The notes under the pieces are model-generated. The model saw only the letters and a program-made list of their open reading frames with translations. It ran no database searches and had not been told where the DNA came from. Source: Actinomadura kijaniata NBRC 14229 (GTDB taxonomy: Bacteria > Actinomycetota > Actinomycetes > Streptosporangiales > Streptosporangiaceae). Taken from it: 34,084 bases of DNA. The stretch is from NCBI RefSeq assembly GCF_001552175.1, contig NZ_BCQR01000137.1, positions 1 to 34,084 of the forward strand. The letters are read 5' to 3'. Below, piece after piece: positions 15,721 through 22,968 of the stretch; the stretch's first letter is position 1, and every line of letters begins with the position of its first letter. The position numbers were made by a program, and so were the translations under genes.

Positions 15721-16194
15721 ATGAGCGAAACGGACCCAAACCCGGCCGCCGGAACCCTGCCCGACCGGCTCTCCGAGGTGTTCGACCTGGTGGGCCCGCT
15801 GTACCGGAAGGCCCACCGCAAGGTGGAGCAGGACACCGCCCTCGCGGGCCTGTCGGTGGGCGTGCGCGCCGTGCTCACCCTGCTGCGCGAACACGGGCCC
15901 CTGACCGTCCCGCAGATGGGGCGGGCCCAGGCGCTGAGCCGCCAGTTCGTGCAGCGCATGGTCAACGACGCGGCCGCGCGGAACCTGGTCGAGTCCGTCC
16001 CCAACCCGGCGCACAAGCGCTCCTCCCTCATCCGGCTGACCGACGAGGGGCGCGCCGCCGTCACCGCCGTGGTCGAACGCGAACGCGCGATGCTGCGCCC
16101 GGTCGGCGACGACCTGACCGAGGCCGAGGTCACCGCCTGCCTCCGGGTGCTCTCGCGCCTCCTAATCCACCTCGACGACGTCGAGGTGGATTAG
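15721..16194 (+). CDS. MarR-family regulator of the divergent hydrolase
   Basis: A 157-aa winged-helix regulator. The HTH is around LTVPQMGRAQALSRQFVQRM (about 60-79) and the wing is NLVESVPNPAHKRSSLIRL. ATG at 15721 has GGAGG only one base upstream, an unusually tight spacing; no better start is visible. The last eleven codons and the TAG stop are part of a perfect hairpin. It is adjacent and divergent to the alpha/beta hydrolase, with two palindromes between, so autoregulation and repression of the hydrolase are likely. It is not closely similar to TamR. Confidence 0.9.
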   Translation: MSETDPNPAAGTLPDRLSEVFDLVGPLYRKAHRKVEQDTALAGLSVGVRAVLTLLREHGPLTVPQMGRAQALSRQFVQRMVNDAAARNLVESVPNPAHKRSSLIRLTDEGRAAVTAVVERERAMLRPVGDDLTEAEVTACLRVLSRLLIHLDDVEVD

Positions 16195-16198
16195 GAGG
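16158..16198 (+). terminator. Perfect 19-bp hairpin overlapping the MarR stop codon
   Basis: The left arm (16158-16176, CCTCCTAATCCACCTCGAC) and right arm (16180-16198) are exact reverse complements with a GAC loop. TTT follows at 16200-16203. The TAG stop at 16192-16194 is within the right arm. It should act as an intrinsic terminator. Confidence 0.8.
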
Positions 16199-16540
16199 TG
16201 TTTCAGGGCCCTGGCCTTCGGCTCGCCCCGAGGGCTCGCGCCTCACCAGGTCTTGGCGAGCGCGACATCGCTTCGCGATCTGGCCTGCGGGGCTCGCCTC
16301 CGGCTTCGGGCCTGCGGGTCAGGGAGCCCGCTCGCGTGCGTGGCCGGGGCCGTTTCGAAGCAGGCTCCGGTTCGTGTTGCAAAGCTCCGGCCTGCGGGGC
16401 TCACCTCCGGCTTCGGGCCCGCGGGTCAGGGAGCGCGCTCGCGTGCGTGGCCGAGGTTCGTTCGAAGCAGGCCCTGGCCGTGTCCCCAAGCCCCGGCTCG
16501 GGCCAGGTAGCGCGCTCGCGGGCATGGCTGCCCGGGCGGT
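16199..16540 (+). repeat. Intergenic repeat copy 1 (with internal 107-bp tandem units)
   Basis: This fills most of the 412-bp gap between the MarR and ABC-F genes; I see no gene in it. It begins GTGTTTCAGGGCCCTGGCC and holds a core at 16251-16291 that matches 19711-19751 in reverse orientation at 40 of 41 bases. Two tandem units start with GGCCTGCGGGGCTC at 16282 and 16389, followed by a partial third unit near 16500. Each unit has a CGCTCGCGTGCGTGGC motif. Confidence 0.8.
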
Positions 16541-16565
16541 CGGGCACCGGTCGTTGGAAGGCGAA

Positions 16566-16591
16566 AGGCCCGCCCCTCACGGGACGGGCCT
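16566..16591 (-). terminator. Terminator after the ABC-F gene
   Basis: Arms AGGCCCG-C-CCC and GGG-A-CGGGCCT form a stem of ten pairs with one mismatch and a 4-base loop. Read on the minus strand it is followed by TTTCG. It starts 15 bases after the stop. Confidence 0.75.
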
Positions 16592-16606
16592 CGCGCGGCG
16601 CGGACG

Positions 16607-18379
16607 CTAGCCGACGTCCTCGGCCAGCATCAGCCACTCCTCCTCCACCTGCGCCGCCTCCTCCTGGAGGGCGCGGAGCCGGGCGTCCAGCTCCTGGAGC
16701 CTGGCGTAGTCGGTGGCGTGGGCCGCGAGCTGCTCGTGCAGCTCGGCCTGCTGCTTGGCGAGCTTCTCCAGGCGGCGTTCCAGCTTGTCGAGCTCCTTGC
16801 GGGCCTTCCAGTCGTTGCCGCCGGCCTTCGGCTTGGCGGGGGCGGGCGCCGGGGCCGCCTGCGCCGCCGAGGCCGCGCGGTGGGTGGTCGCCTGGCCGCC
16901 GGCGCGGCGCTCCAGGTACTCGTCCACTCCGCCCGGCAGCATCTTCACCTTGCCGTCGCCCAGCAGCGCCGCCACCCGGTCGGTGATGCGCTCCAGGAAG
17001 TAGCGGTCGTGGCTGACCACCACCAGCGTGCCCGGCCAGCCGTCGAGGATGTCCTCCAGCTCGGTGAGGGTCTCGATGTCCAGGTCGTTGGTGGGCTCGT
17101 CCAGCAGCAGGACGTTCGGCTCGCCCATCAGCAGGCGCAGCACCTGGAGACGGCGGCGCTCCCCGCCCGACAGGTCGGCGACCGGGGTCCACTGGCGATC
17201 CCCGGCGAAGCCGAGGCGTTCCAGCAGCTGGCTGGCGGTCCACTCGCGCTTGCCGACGGTGATGCGGCGGCGGATCTCCTCGACCGACTCCAGGACGCGG
17301 CGGGTCGGGTCCAGCTCCTCCAGGTCCTGCGACAGGTGCGCGAGCTGGACGGTCCGCCCCCGGACCACCGTGCCGGAGGTGGGCGTGGCCATGCCGTCGA
17401 GCAGGCGCAGCAGGGTGGACTTGCCGCTGCCGTTCACGCCGACCAGGCCGATCCGGTCGCCGGGCCCGAGCTGCCAGGTGACGTGCGAGAAGATGTCGCG
17501 GTCGCCCAGCCGCAGCGTGACGTCCTCAAGGTCGATCACGGTCTTGCCGAGGCGGGCCGTGGCGAACCGGGTCAGCTCCACCGTGTCGCGCGGCGGCGGC
17601 TCGTCGGCGATCAGCGCCTGGGCCGCGTCCACCCGGAACTTGGGCTTGGAGGTGCGGGCCTGCGGGCCGCGCCGCAGCCACGCCAGCTCCTTGCGCAGCA
17701 GGTTCTGCCGCTTGGCCTCGGTGGCGGCGGCGATCCGCGCGCGTTCCGCCTTGGCCAGCACGAACGCCGAGTAGCCGCCCTCGTACCGCTCGACCCGTCC
17801 GTCCACGACCTCCCAGGTGCGGGTGGTCACCTCGTCCAGGAACCAGCGGTCGTGTGTGACGACCAGCAGCGCGACCTTCCGGTCGCGCAGGTGGGCGGCC
17901 AGCCAGGCGATGGCCTCGATGTCGAGGTGGTTGGTGGGCTCGTCCAGGATCAGCAGGTCCGACTCGGGGACCAGCAGCCGGGCGAGCGCGACGCGGCGGC
18001 GTTCCCCGCCCGACATCCCGGCGACCGGCGCGTCCAGGTCCAGATCGGCCAGCAGGCCGGTCAGGATGTCGCGGACGCGCGTGTCGCCCGCCCACTCGTG
18101 CTCGGGGCGGTCGCCGAGGACGGCCGAACGCACGGTCGTGCCCTCGGCGAACTCGTCGCGCTGGGTCAGGTAGCCCAGGCGCAGTCCGCGGGAGTGGGTG
18201 ACGCGGCCGTCGTCGGGGTCGACCGCGCGGGCGACGATCGCGACCAGGGTGCTCTTGCCGCCCCCGTTGCGGCCGACGACGCCGATCCGGTCGTCGTCGT
18301 CCAGCCCGAGGGAGACCGCGTCGAGCAGCGGCTTGGGCCCGTAGGCCTTGCTGACGTTCTCAAGATTGATCAGGTTCAC
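16607..18379 (-). CDS. ABC-F family ATPase (Uup-like, ribosome-associated)
   Basis: A cytoplasmic protein with two ATPase domains and no membrane domain; ABC-F proteins act on the ribosome. Domain 1 has Walker A GRNGGGKST (36-44), signature MSGGERRRVALA and Walker B LLILDEPTNHLD. Domain 2 has GVNGSGKST, LSGGERRRLQVL and LLLDEPTNDLD. A linker rich in Arg and Lys lies between (AERARIAAATEAKRQNLLRK). The last 60 or so residues form a coiled coil (LDKLERRLEKLAKQQAELHE), which favours Uup over antibiotic-resistance members. The length is 590 aa from GTG at 18379, with AAGG about five bases upstream. ispE and a small membrane protein lie upstream; this neighbourhood is common in streptomycetes. Confidence 0.92.
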   Translation of the reverse strand: MNLINLENVSKAYGPKPLLDAVSLGLDDDDRIGVVGRNGGGKSTLVAIVARAVDPDDGRVTHSRGLRLGYLTQRDEFAEGTTVRSAVLGDRPEHEWAGDTRVRDILTGLLADLDLDAPVAGMSGGERRRVALARLLVPESDLLILDEPTNHLDIEAIAWLAAHLRDRKVALLVVTHDRWFLDEVTTRTWEVVDGRVERYEGGYSAFVLAKAERARIAAATEAKRQNLLRKELAWLRRGPQARTSKPKFRVDAAQALIADEPPPRDTVELTRFATARLGKTVIDLEDVTLRLGDRDIFSHVTWQLGPGDRIGLVGVNGSGKSTLLRLLDGMATPTSGTVVRGRTVQLAHLSQDLEELDPTRRVLESVEEIRRRITVGKREWTASQLLERLGFAGDRQWTPVADLSGGERRRLQVLRLLMGEPNVLLLDEPTNDLDIETLTELEDILDGWPGTLVVVSHDRYFLERITDRVAALLGDGKVKMLPGGVDEYLERRAGGQATTHRAASAAQAAPAPAPAKPKAGGNDWKARKELDKLERRLEKLAKQQAELHEQLAAHATDYARLQELDARLRALQEEAAQVEEEWLMLAEDVG

Positions 18380-18442
18380 GGCACCTTCAAGGCTAGTGCC
18401 CACCGGGAGCCGTACGTCCCCGCGACCGCCGCTTCAGGGCCG

Positions 18443-18583
18443 TCAGTCGCCGCCGCCGGAGTCGCCGTCTCTCCGGGAGCCGCTGCTCCACCTGCTGCGG
18501 AGGGAGGTCCGGCCCAGCGCCATCAGGATGACCAGGAACGCGGCGACGCCGCCGGTGACGGCCTGCGAGATCATGATCGACAT
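18443..18583 (-). CDS. 46-residue putative small membrane protein
   Basis: Function unknown. ATG at 18583 is preceded by GGAGGGG at seven bases, a strong ribosome site. The product starts MSIMISQAVTGG, has one hydrophobic helix (about residues 8-24, VTGGVAAFLVILMALG), then a basic stretch (RTSLRSRW) and a Ser/Gly/Asp-rich tail ending SGGGD. The positive residues after the helix predict a C-terminus in the cytoplasm. It lies between ispE (66 bp upstream) and the ABC-F gene (63 bp downstream), all on one strand, so it is probably in the same operon. It is too short for most ORF callers but has typical actinomycete codon use. Confidence 0.75.
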   Translation of the reverse strand: MSIMISQAVTGGVAAFLVILMALGRTSLRSRWSSGSRRDGDSGGGD

Positions 18584-18648
18584 CTCCGGTCCCCTCCCAC
18601 TCGGAGATCATTCGACGCGCCGGGCGCCGTGGCGGTTTCCGCCCGGGC

Positions 18649-19578
18649 TCAGAGGATCGTCGCGCCGGGGACCGGGCCGTGGGCCGCGAACGCCTGCCTG
18701 GCCACGTCCGCGCCGTTCAGCGCCGCCGCCAGGTCGGCCGCGTGGTTCTCGGACTCGGCCAGGAACGCGCAGGTGGGGCCGGAGCCCGACACCAGCGCGC
18801 CGAGCGCGCCCAGGTCGCGGCCCGCCGCCAGGGTGTCGCGCAGCGACGGGCGCAGCGTCAGCGCGGCGGGCTGGAGGTCGTTGTGCAGGGCCGCGCCCAG
18901 GGCCTTGGCGTCGCCGTCGGCCAGGGCCGCCATGAGCTCCTCGGACGCGCGCGGCCACGGCGCCCGCTCGCCCCGCTCCTCGCGGAGGCGGTCGCACTCG
19001 GCGTAGACGGCGGGCGTGGACAGGCCGCCGTCGGCCGTCGCGAACACCCAGTGGAACGTCCCGCGCGCCGGGACGGGCGTCAGCCGCTCGCCCCGGCCCA
19101 CACCGATCGCGGTGCCGCCCAGCAGCGCGAACGGCACGTCGCTGCCGATGGCCCCGCCCATCTCCATCAGGTCGTCGCGGGACAGGCGGGGCGTGTCCGG
19201 GTCGTCCCACAGGCGGGCGCAGGCGACCAGCGCGGCGGCGGCGTCGGCGCTGCCCCCGGCCATGCCGCCCGCGACCGGGATGGCCTTGCGGATCCGCAGC
19301 CCGACCAGCGGCTCCACGCCCAGGCGCTCGGCGACCAGGCGGGCGGCGCGGGCGGCGAGGTTGTCGCCGGTGGTCGGCACGGCCTCGATCGCCACCCGCG
19401 CGTCCGGCGCGGCCTCGACCGTGACCGACAGGCGGTCGGCGGGGACCGCCGTCACCTCGTCGAAGAGGGAGACGGCGTGGAAGACGTTCACGAGGTCGTG
19501 GTATCCGTCGTCGCGGAGCGGTCCCACGCCGAGCTGGAGGTTGACCTTCGCGGGCACACGGACGGTCACTGCGGTCAC
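18649..19578 (-). CDS. ispE: 4-diphosphocytidyl-2-C-methyl-D-erythritol kinase
   Basis: GHMP kinase of the non-mevalonate isoprenoid pathway; it phosphorylates CDP-methylerythritol. The ATP-binding motif PVAGGMAGGSADAAAAL (101-117) is intact, as are the N-terminal VRVPAKVNLQL (with the conserved Lys11) and DDGYHDL, and the C-terminal SGSGPT. The length is 309 aa from GTG at 19578; a second in-frame GTG is nine bases downstream, and the ribosome site is weak for both. The longer ORF start lies in the intergenic repeat. It belongs to the conserved cluster rsmA-ispE, although here a GH26-like gene and a repeat separate it from rsmA. Confidence 0.95.
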   Translation of the reverse strand: MTAVTVRVPAKVNLQLGVGPLRDDGYHDLVNVFHAVSLFDEVTAVPADRLSVTVEAAPDARVAIEAVPTTGDNLAARAARLVAERLGVEPLVGLRIRKAIPVAGGMAGGSADAAAALVACARLWDDPDTPRLSRDDLMEMGGAIGSDVPFALLGGTAIGVGRGERLTPVPARGTFHWVFATADGGLSTPAVYAECDRLREERGERAPWPRASEELMAALADGDAKALGAALHNDLQPAALTLRPSLRDTLAAGRDLGALGALVSGSGPTCAFLAESENHAADLAAALNGADVARQAFAAHGPVPGATIL

Positions 19579-19629
19579 GCGGTGAAGCGTACGGGAAACC
19601 GTGTCCCGGCCCCGAATCGGCGGCCCCGG

Positions 19630-19809
19630 GCCAGGGCCTGTTTCAAGGTGGGCCTCAGCCACGCACGCGAGCGCGTTACCTGGCCTGCGGGGCCGACGCC
19701 GAAGGCGAGGGCCCGCAGGCCAGATCGCGAAGCGATGCCGCGCTCGCCAAGACCCGGTCAGGCGCGAGCCCCTAGGGCGAGCGCCGTGGGCCAGGGCTTT
19801 GGAACACGG
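19630..19809 (-). repeat. Intergenic repeat copy 2, inverted relative to copy 1
   Basis: This fills the gap between ispE and the GH26-like gene. Read on the minus strand it starts GTGTTCCAAAGCCCTGG, contains the shared 41-base core (19711-19751), then CGCTCGCGTGCGTGGC, and ends GAAACAGGCCCTGGCC. Copy 1 shows the same order of blocks. On the plus strand the two ends (GGCCAGGGC followed by TGTTTCAA or TTTGGAACA) are imperfect direct repeats. Confidence 0.8.
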
Positions 19810-19810
19810 C

Positions 19811-20908
19811 CTAGCCGCTGGTCACCGGCAGGTTGCGGGGGTTGAAGTAGGGGACGGTCGCCAGCTCCCGCAGCGCCGACACCGCGCGCTTGTCTCCGTT
19901 GACGGTGTAGCTGCGGCGCTTGTCGCGGCGGTCCTCGGCCTGCTCGTCGGAGTTGAAGTAGACGACGGCCTTGACCTGCGGGTCCTGGAGGGTCCGGGCG
20001 GCCTTGCGGAGCCACTCGGCGCGGCGTTCGCCGTAGGACTGCGGCACCCCGAACTCGGCGATCATGATGGGGCGGGGGCGCTGGCGGGCCCACTCCAGGA
20101 ACATCTCCAGCGTCTCGGAGATGTCGCGGTACTCGTAGGTGGAGCCCGGCTGGGCGTCGGCGCAGAGCCAGTCGACCTGGTCGTCGCCGGGGTAGAACGA
20201 CTGGGCCGTGCCGGGGCTGAACCCGCCCGCCGTGGGGCACCACACCCAGGCGACGTTGTCGGCCCGCTCCCCGGCGAAGACCGCGCGGACGTGCTTCCAG
20301 GCGGCGATGAAGTCGGCGGGCGAGTGGACCTTGGCCTGCCTGCCGGTGGTGTCCATGCCGCGCTGCCAGCGCAGGAACACCGGCTTGCCGGTGGCCCGGA
20401 CGGCGCGGGCGCGCTCGCGCAGCAGCGCGTCGTGCTTACCGGAGACGATCTCCTTGGTGTCGGCGCCCGCCCAGGTCAGCAGCAGGTACCGGTCGCCCGC
20501 CAGGATCTCCTTGTCGGTCGCGTCGGGGAACTCCGACTTCCAGGAGTGGTAGGTCTGGGCGATGTCGAGCTTGCGGCCGAGCTGGCGTTCGAACCCGAGC
20601 ACGGCCGCCATCCCCCCGGTCCCGGCCTTCTCGGGCTTCTGGCCGGGGACGCCACCGGCCGACGGCGACGCCGACGCCGACGCCGACGGCCCGGGGTAGG
20701 AGGCCCCGCCGTCCTCGACGGTCGGCGCCCAGGCCCCGAAGTAGGCGCCCTTGGCGGGCGGCACGGGCGCGACCCCGGCCTTGACCGTGGTGGTGATCTT
20801 CGGTGTGGCGACCGCTCCGCCGCCGCATCCGGCCGCCGTCAGCGCGGCCAGTGCCGCCCCGGCCGTCCGTAGGGACAGCGCCGCCGTCCGGGATCCCCCG
20901 TGCACCAT
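19811..20908 (-). CDS. GH26-like lipoprotein (beta-mannanase fold), acid/base residue apparently missing
   Basis: A secreted, membrane-anchored protein. The signal peptide ends in lipobox LTAAGC (Cys28), followed by a Ser/Ala/Pro linker with SASASASPS. The rest looks like a GH26 TIM barrel: FGAWAP, FLRWQRGMD (178-186), VAWVWCPTAGGF, YPGDDQVDWLCAD and PIMIAEFG with the expected nucleophile Glu285. Where GH26 enzymes have the acid/base Glu (an HEMN-type motif) this protein has RGMD, so activity is doubtful. The length is 365 aa from ATG at 20908, with GGAGG three bases upstream. GTG at 20923, which overlaps the rsmA stop, is an alternative. Both layouts imply co-transcription with rsmA. The family call is from memory of motifs. 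Confidence 0.75.
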   Translation of the reverse strand: MVHGGSRTAALSLRTAGAALAALTAAGCGGGAVATPKITTTVKAGVAPVPPAKGAYFGAWAPTVEDGGASYPGPSASASASPSAGGVPGQKPEKAGTGGMAAVLGFERQLGRKLDIAQTYHSWKSEFPDATDKEILAGDRYLLLTWAGADTKEIVSGKHDALLRERARAVRATGKPVFLRWQRGMDTTGRQAKVHSPADFIAAWKHVRAVFAGERADNVAWVWCPTAGGFSPGTAQSFYPGDDQVDWLCADAQPGSTYEYRDISETLEMFLEWARQRPRPIMIAEFGVPQSYGERRAEWLRKAARTLQDPQVKAVVYFNSDEQAEDRRDKRRSYTVNGDKRAVSALRELATVPYFNPRNLPVTSG

Positions 20909-20919
20909 GGTCCTCCGCC

Positions 20920-21792
20920 TCACTCGGGTTCAGTCGCGCCCCCAGGACGATACTGGGCGATCCTGGCGAAGGCGGCCACGTCGAGTGCTTCGCCCCGCAT
21001 CTTCGGGTCCACCCCGGCCGCGCGCAGCGCCTCCTCGGCCGCCGCCGCCGATCCCGCCCAGCCCGCCAGCGCGGCCCGCAGGGTCTTGCGGCGCTGGGCG
21101 AACGCCGCGTCCACCACCGCGAACACCTCCGCGCGGGACGCGGTCGTCTCCGGCGGCACGCCCCTGCGGAACGCGACCAGGCCGGAATCGACGTTCGGGA
21201 CAGGCCAGAACACCGCGCGGCCGACCGGCCCGGCCCGCCGGGCGTCGCCGTACCAGGCCAGCTTCACCGACGGCACCCCGTAGATCTTGCTGCCGGGGGC
21301 CGCGGTCATCCGGTCGGCGACCTCCGCCTGCACCATCACCAGGGCCCTGGTGAGGGACGGGAACGTCGCCAGCAGGTGCAGCACCACCGGCACCGCCACG
21401 TTGTAGGGCAGGTTCGCCACCAGCGCCGTCGGCGCGGGCCCCGGCAGCTCGGCCACGCGCATCGCGTCGTCGCGGACGACCGTCAGGCGGTCGGCCAGCT
21501 CCGGCGCGCGCGCCGCCACGGTCACCGGCAGCGCCGCCGCCAGCGGCGGGTCGATCTCCACGGCCGTGACCTGCCGGACCTCCGGCAGCAGCGCCAGCGT
21601 CAGCGAGCCGAGCCCCGGCCCGACCTCCACGACCACGTCGTCCGGGCCGACGTCGGCGACCCGCACGATGCGGCGCACCGTGTTGGCGTCGATGACGAAG
21701 TTCTGGCCGAGCGTCTTGGTCGGCCTGATGTTCAGCGCCGCGGCGAGCTCGCGGACGTCGGCCGGTCCGAGCAGTGCTTGCGTGTCCCCCAC
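20920..21792 (-). CDS. rsmA: 16S rRNA dimethyladenosine transferase (KsgA)
   Basis: Dimethylates two adjacent adenines in helix 45 of 16S rRNA late in 30S assembly. Motifs: LGQNFVID (28-35), SAM-binding VVEVGPGLGSLT (54-65) and catalytic NLPYNVAVPVV. The length is 290 aa from GTG at 21792; longer ORF starts run into unconserved Arg/Pro sequence. The ribosome site is weak. It lies between the Rpf gene (upstream, 261 bp) and the GH26-like gene (overlapping or 11 bp downstream). Confidence 0.95.
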   Translation of the reverse strand: MGDTQALLGPADVRELAAALNIRPTKTLGQNFVIDANTVRRIVRVADVGPDDVVVEVGPGLGSLTLALLPEVRQVTAVEIDPPLAAALPVTVAARAPELADRLTVVRDDAMRVAELPGPAPTALVANLPYNVAVPVVLHLLATFPSLTRALVMVQAEVADRMTAAPGSKIYGVPSVKLAWYGDARRAGPVGRAVFWPVPNVDSGLVAFRRGVPPETTASRAEVFAVVDAAFAQRRKTLRAALAGWAGSAAAAEEALRAAGVDPKMRGEALDVAAFARIAQYRPGGATEPE

Positions 21793-21828
21793 CCGTCCAG
21801 TGTGGCAGCTACCGGGAGCGCCGGAGGC

Positions 21829-21850
21829 GCCCCGCCTCCCCTGGCGGGGC
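21829..21850 (-). terminator. Hairpin upstream of rsmA
   Basis: The arms GCCCCGCC and GGCGGGGC form an 8-bp stem with a TCCCCT loop. It lies between rpf and rsmA, 37 bases before the rsmA start. It may terminate the rpf transcript or attenuate rsmA. The 261-bp gap holds no other gene I can see. Confidence 0.4.
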
Positions 21851-22053
21851 CCCGCGGCGGTGACGGCCGCGTCCGTCCCGCTCCGGCCCCGCGGCCGCGC
21901 CGCCCGACGCGCCGGGGAGAGCGCGTCGGCAAGGAGACCGGACGGCGCGGGCCGCGGGCGAAGCCCACCGGCATCACCGCGGGGCGGGGCGCCGATCTCG
22001 GCGAAGGGCCGGGGGACGCGATCCGCGACCATGAGGACGCGCCGGGGCGGGTG

Positions 22054-22848
22054 TCAGGAGAACAGGAACTTCCCGCAGTGCGGCCACTGGCCCTGCCAGC
22101 GGCCGTTCACCTTCTTGTAGAGCATCTGCGCCCGGTAGGTCTGCTCGGCGGGGCTGGCCTCGGAGGGCTTGCCCGACCCGCCGACGCTCTGCCACGACGG
22201 CAGCGAGAACTGGTACAGCCCGTAGTACCCGGCGGGGTTCACGGCCCGGGGGTTGTTGCCCGACTCGCACTTGGCCAGGCCGTTCCAGTTGAGGTTGGCG
22301 ACCGACCCCATCGACGCGCCCTGCGGCCCGACCGCGACGATCCGCGCGACCGGCCTGCTCTTGATCTTCTGGGAGAGGACGGTCTGCACCTTCTTGCCGC
22401 CCCGCCGCACCCACGCGACCTGGAGGATCTTCACGCCGGGACGCCCCTTGCGCACCTCCTTCTCGGTGAAGGGCGGCAGCTTGGCGTCCTTGCGGCGGAC
22501 CGTCTCCGGCGGCAGCTTCACGACCTTGGTCTTCGGGGCCGACAGCAACCGCACCACCTTGATCACGTCCGTGAGGGGGGCCGTGCGCGGCGGGGTCACC
22601 AGATCGTGCTCGCCGAGCGTGATCCCGGCCTGGGACAGCGCCTCCTGGACCGTCGCGCTCGTGGTGGAGATCCTGCGCTTCCTGCCGTCCAGCACCACGG
22701 TGACCTCGCGCGGCGCGGGCGTGGTGGCCCGCGGCGCGTCGGCGAGCGGGGCGGCGGACTTCTTCTGCCCGGCGGCCTCGGACCCGCCGCACGCGACGGC
22801 GAACAACAGGGGCAGCACGACAAGGGACATCGCGGGGGAACGACGCAC
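22054..22848 (-). CDS. rpfB: Resuscitation-promoting factor (RpfB-like: DUF348, G5, transglycosylase)
   Basis: A secreted muralytic enzyme that cleaves peptidoglycan and stimulates regrowth of dormant cells. The order is: signal peptide ending at Cys20 (AVAC, a weak lipobox), one DUF348 unit (about 48-92), a G5-like segment (about 100-175), then the Rpf domain (about 186-262) with NLNWNGLAKCESGNNP. The catalytic Glu is 195, and YYGLYQFSLPSWQSVGG follows. Mycobacterial RpfB has three DUF348 units; this has one. The length is 264 aa from GTG at 22848, preceded by AAGGAG at six bases. Its place between tatD and rsmA is conserved in actinomycetes. Confidence 0.92.
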   Translation of the reverse strand: MRRSPAMSLVVLPLLFAVACGGSEAAGQKKSAAPLADAPRATTPAPREVTVVLDGRKRRISTTSATVQEALSQAGITLGEHDLVTPPRTAPLTDVIKVVRLLSAPKTKVVKLPPETVRRKDAKLPPFTEKEVRKGRPGVKILQVAWVRRGGKKVQTVLSQKIKSRPVARIVAVGPQGASMGSVANLNWNGLAKCESGNNPRAVNPAGYYGLYQFSLPSWQSVGGSGKPSEASPAEQTYRAQMLYKKVNGRWQGQWPHCGKFLFS

Positions 22849-22931
22849 CGTAAGCTCCTTCTGGCGGGCAGGGGGATTGCCCTTCGACCCGCCAGACCCT
22901 AGAGTCCCGACCCCTTCCCCCGCCACCCCGA

Positions 22932-22947
22932 CGGCGCAAGTGCGCCG
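22932..22947 (-). terminator. Small hairpin between tatD and rpfB
   Basis: CGGCGC-AAGT-GCGCCG, a 6-bp stem. It lies 22 bases after the tatD stop. No U tract. Weak evidence. Confidence 0.35.
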
Positions 22948-22968
22948 CGCCGGGGCCGGCCGCCGGGC

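Noticed and set aside
16199..16540. Possible CRISPR array or insertion sequence
   Set aside because: Only two full units, no spacers, no cas genes, no transposase and no terminal duplication. It is better described as an intergenic repeat.
16718..19006. 762-codon open frame on the plus strand
   Set aside because: It runs antisense through the ABC-F and ispE genes, whose motifs are intact. Long shadow frames are expected at this GC content.
20650..20690. GCCGAC tandem repeats
   Set aside because: They encode the Ser/Ala linker of the GH26-like lipoprotein and keep its frame; an ordinary low-complexity linker.
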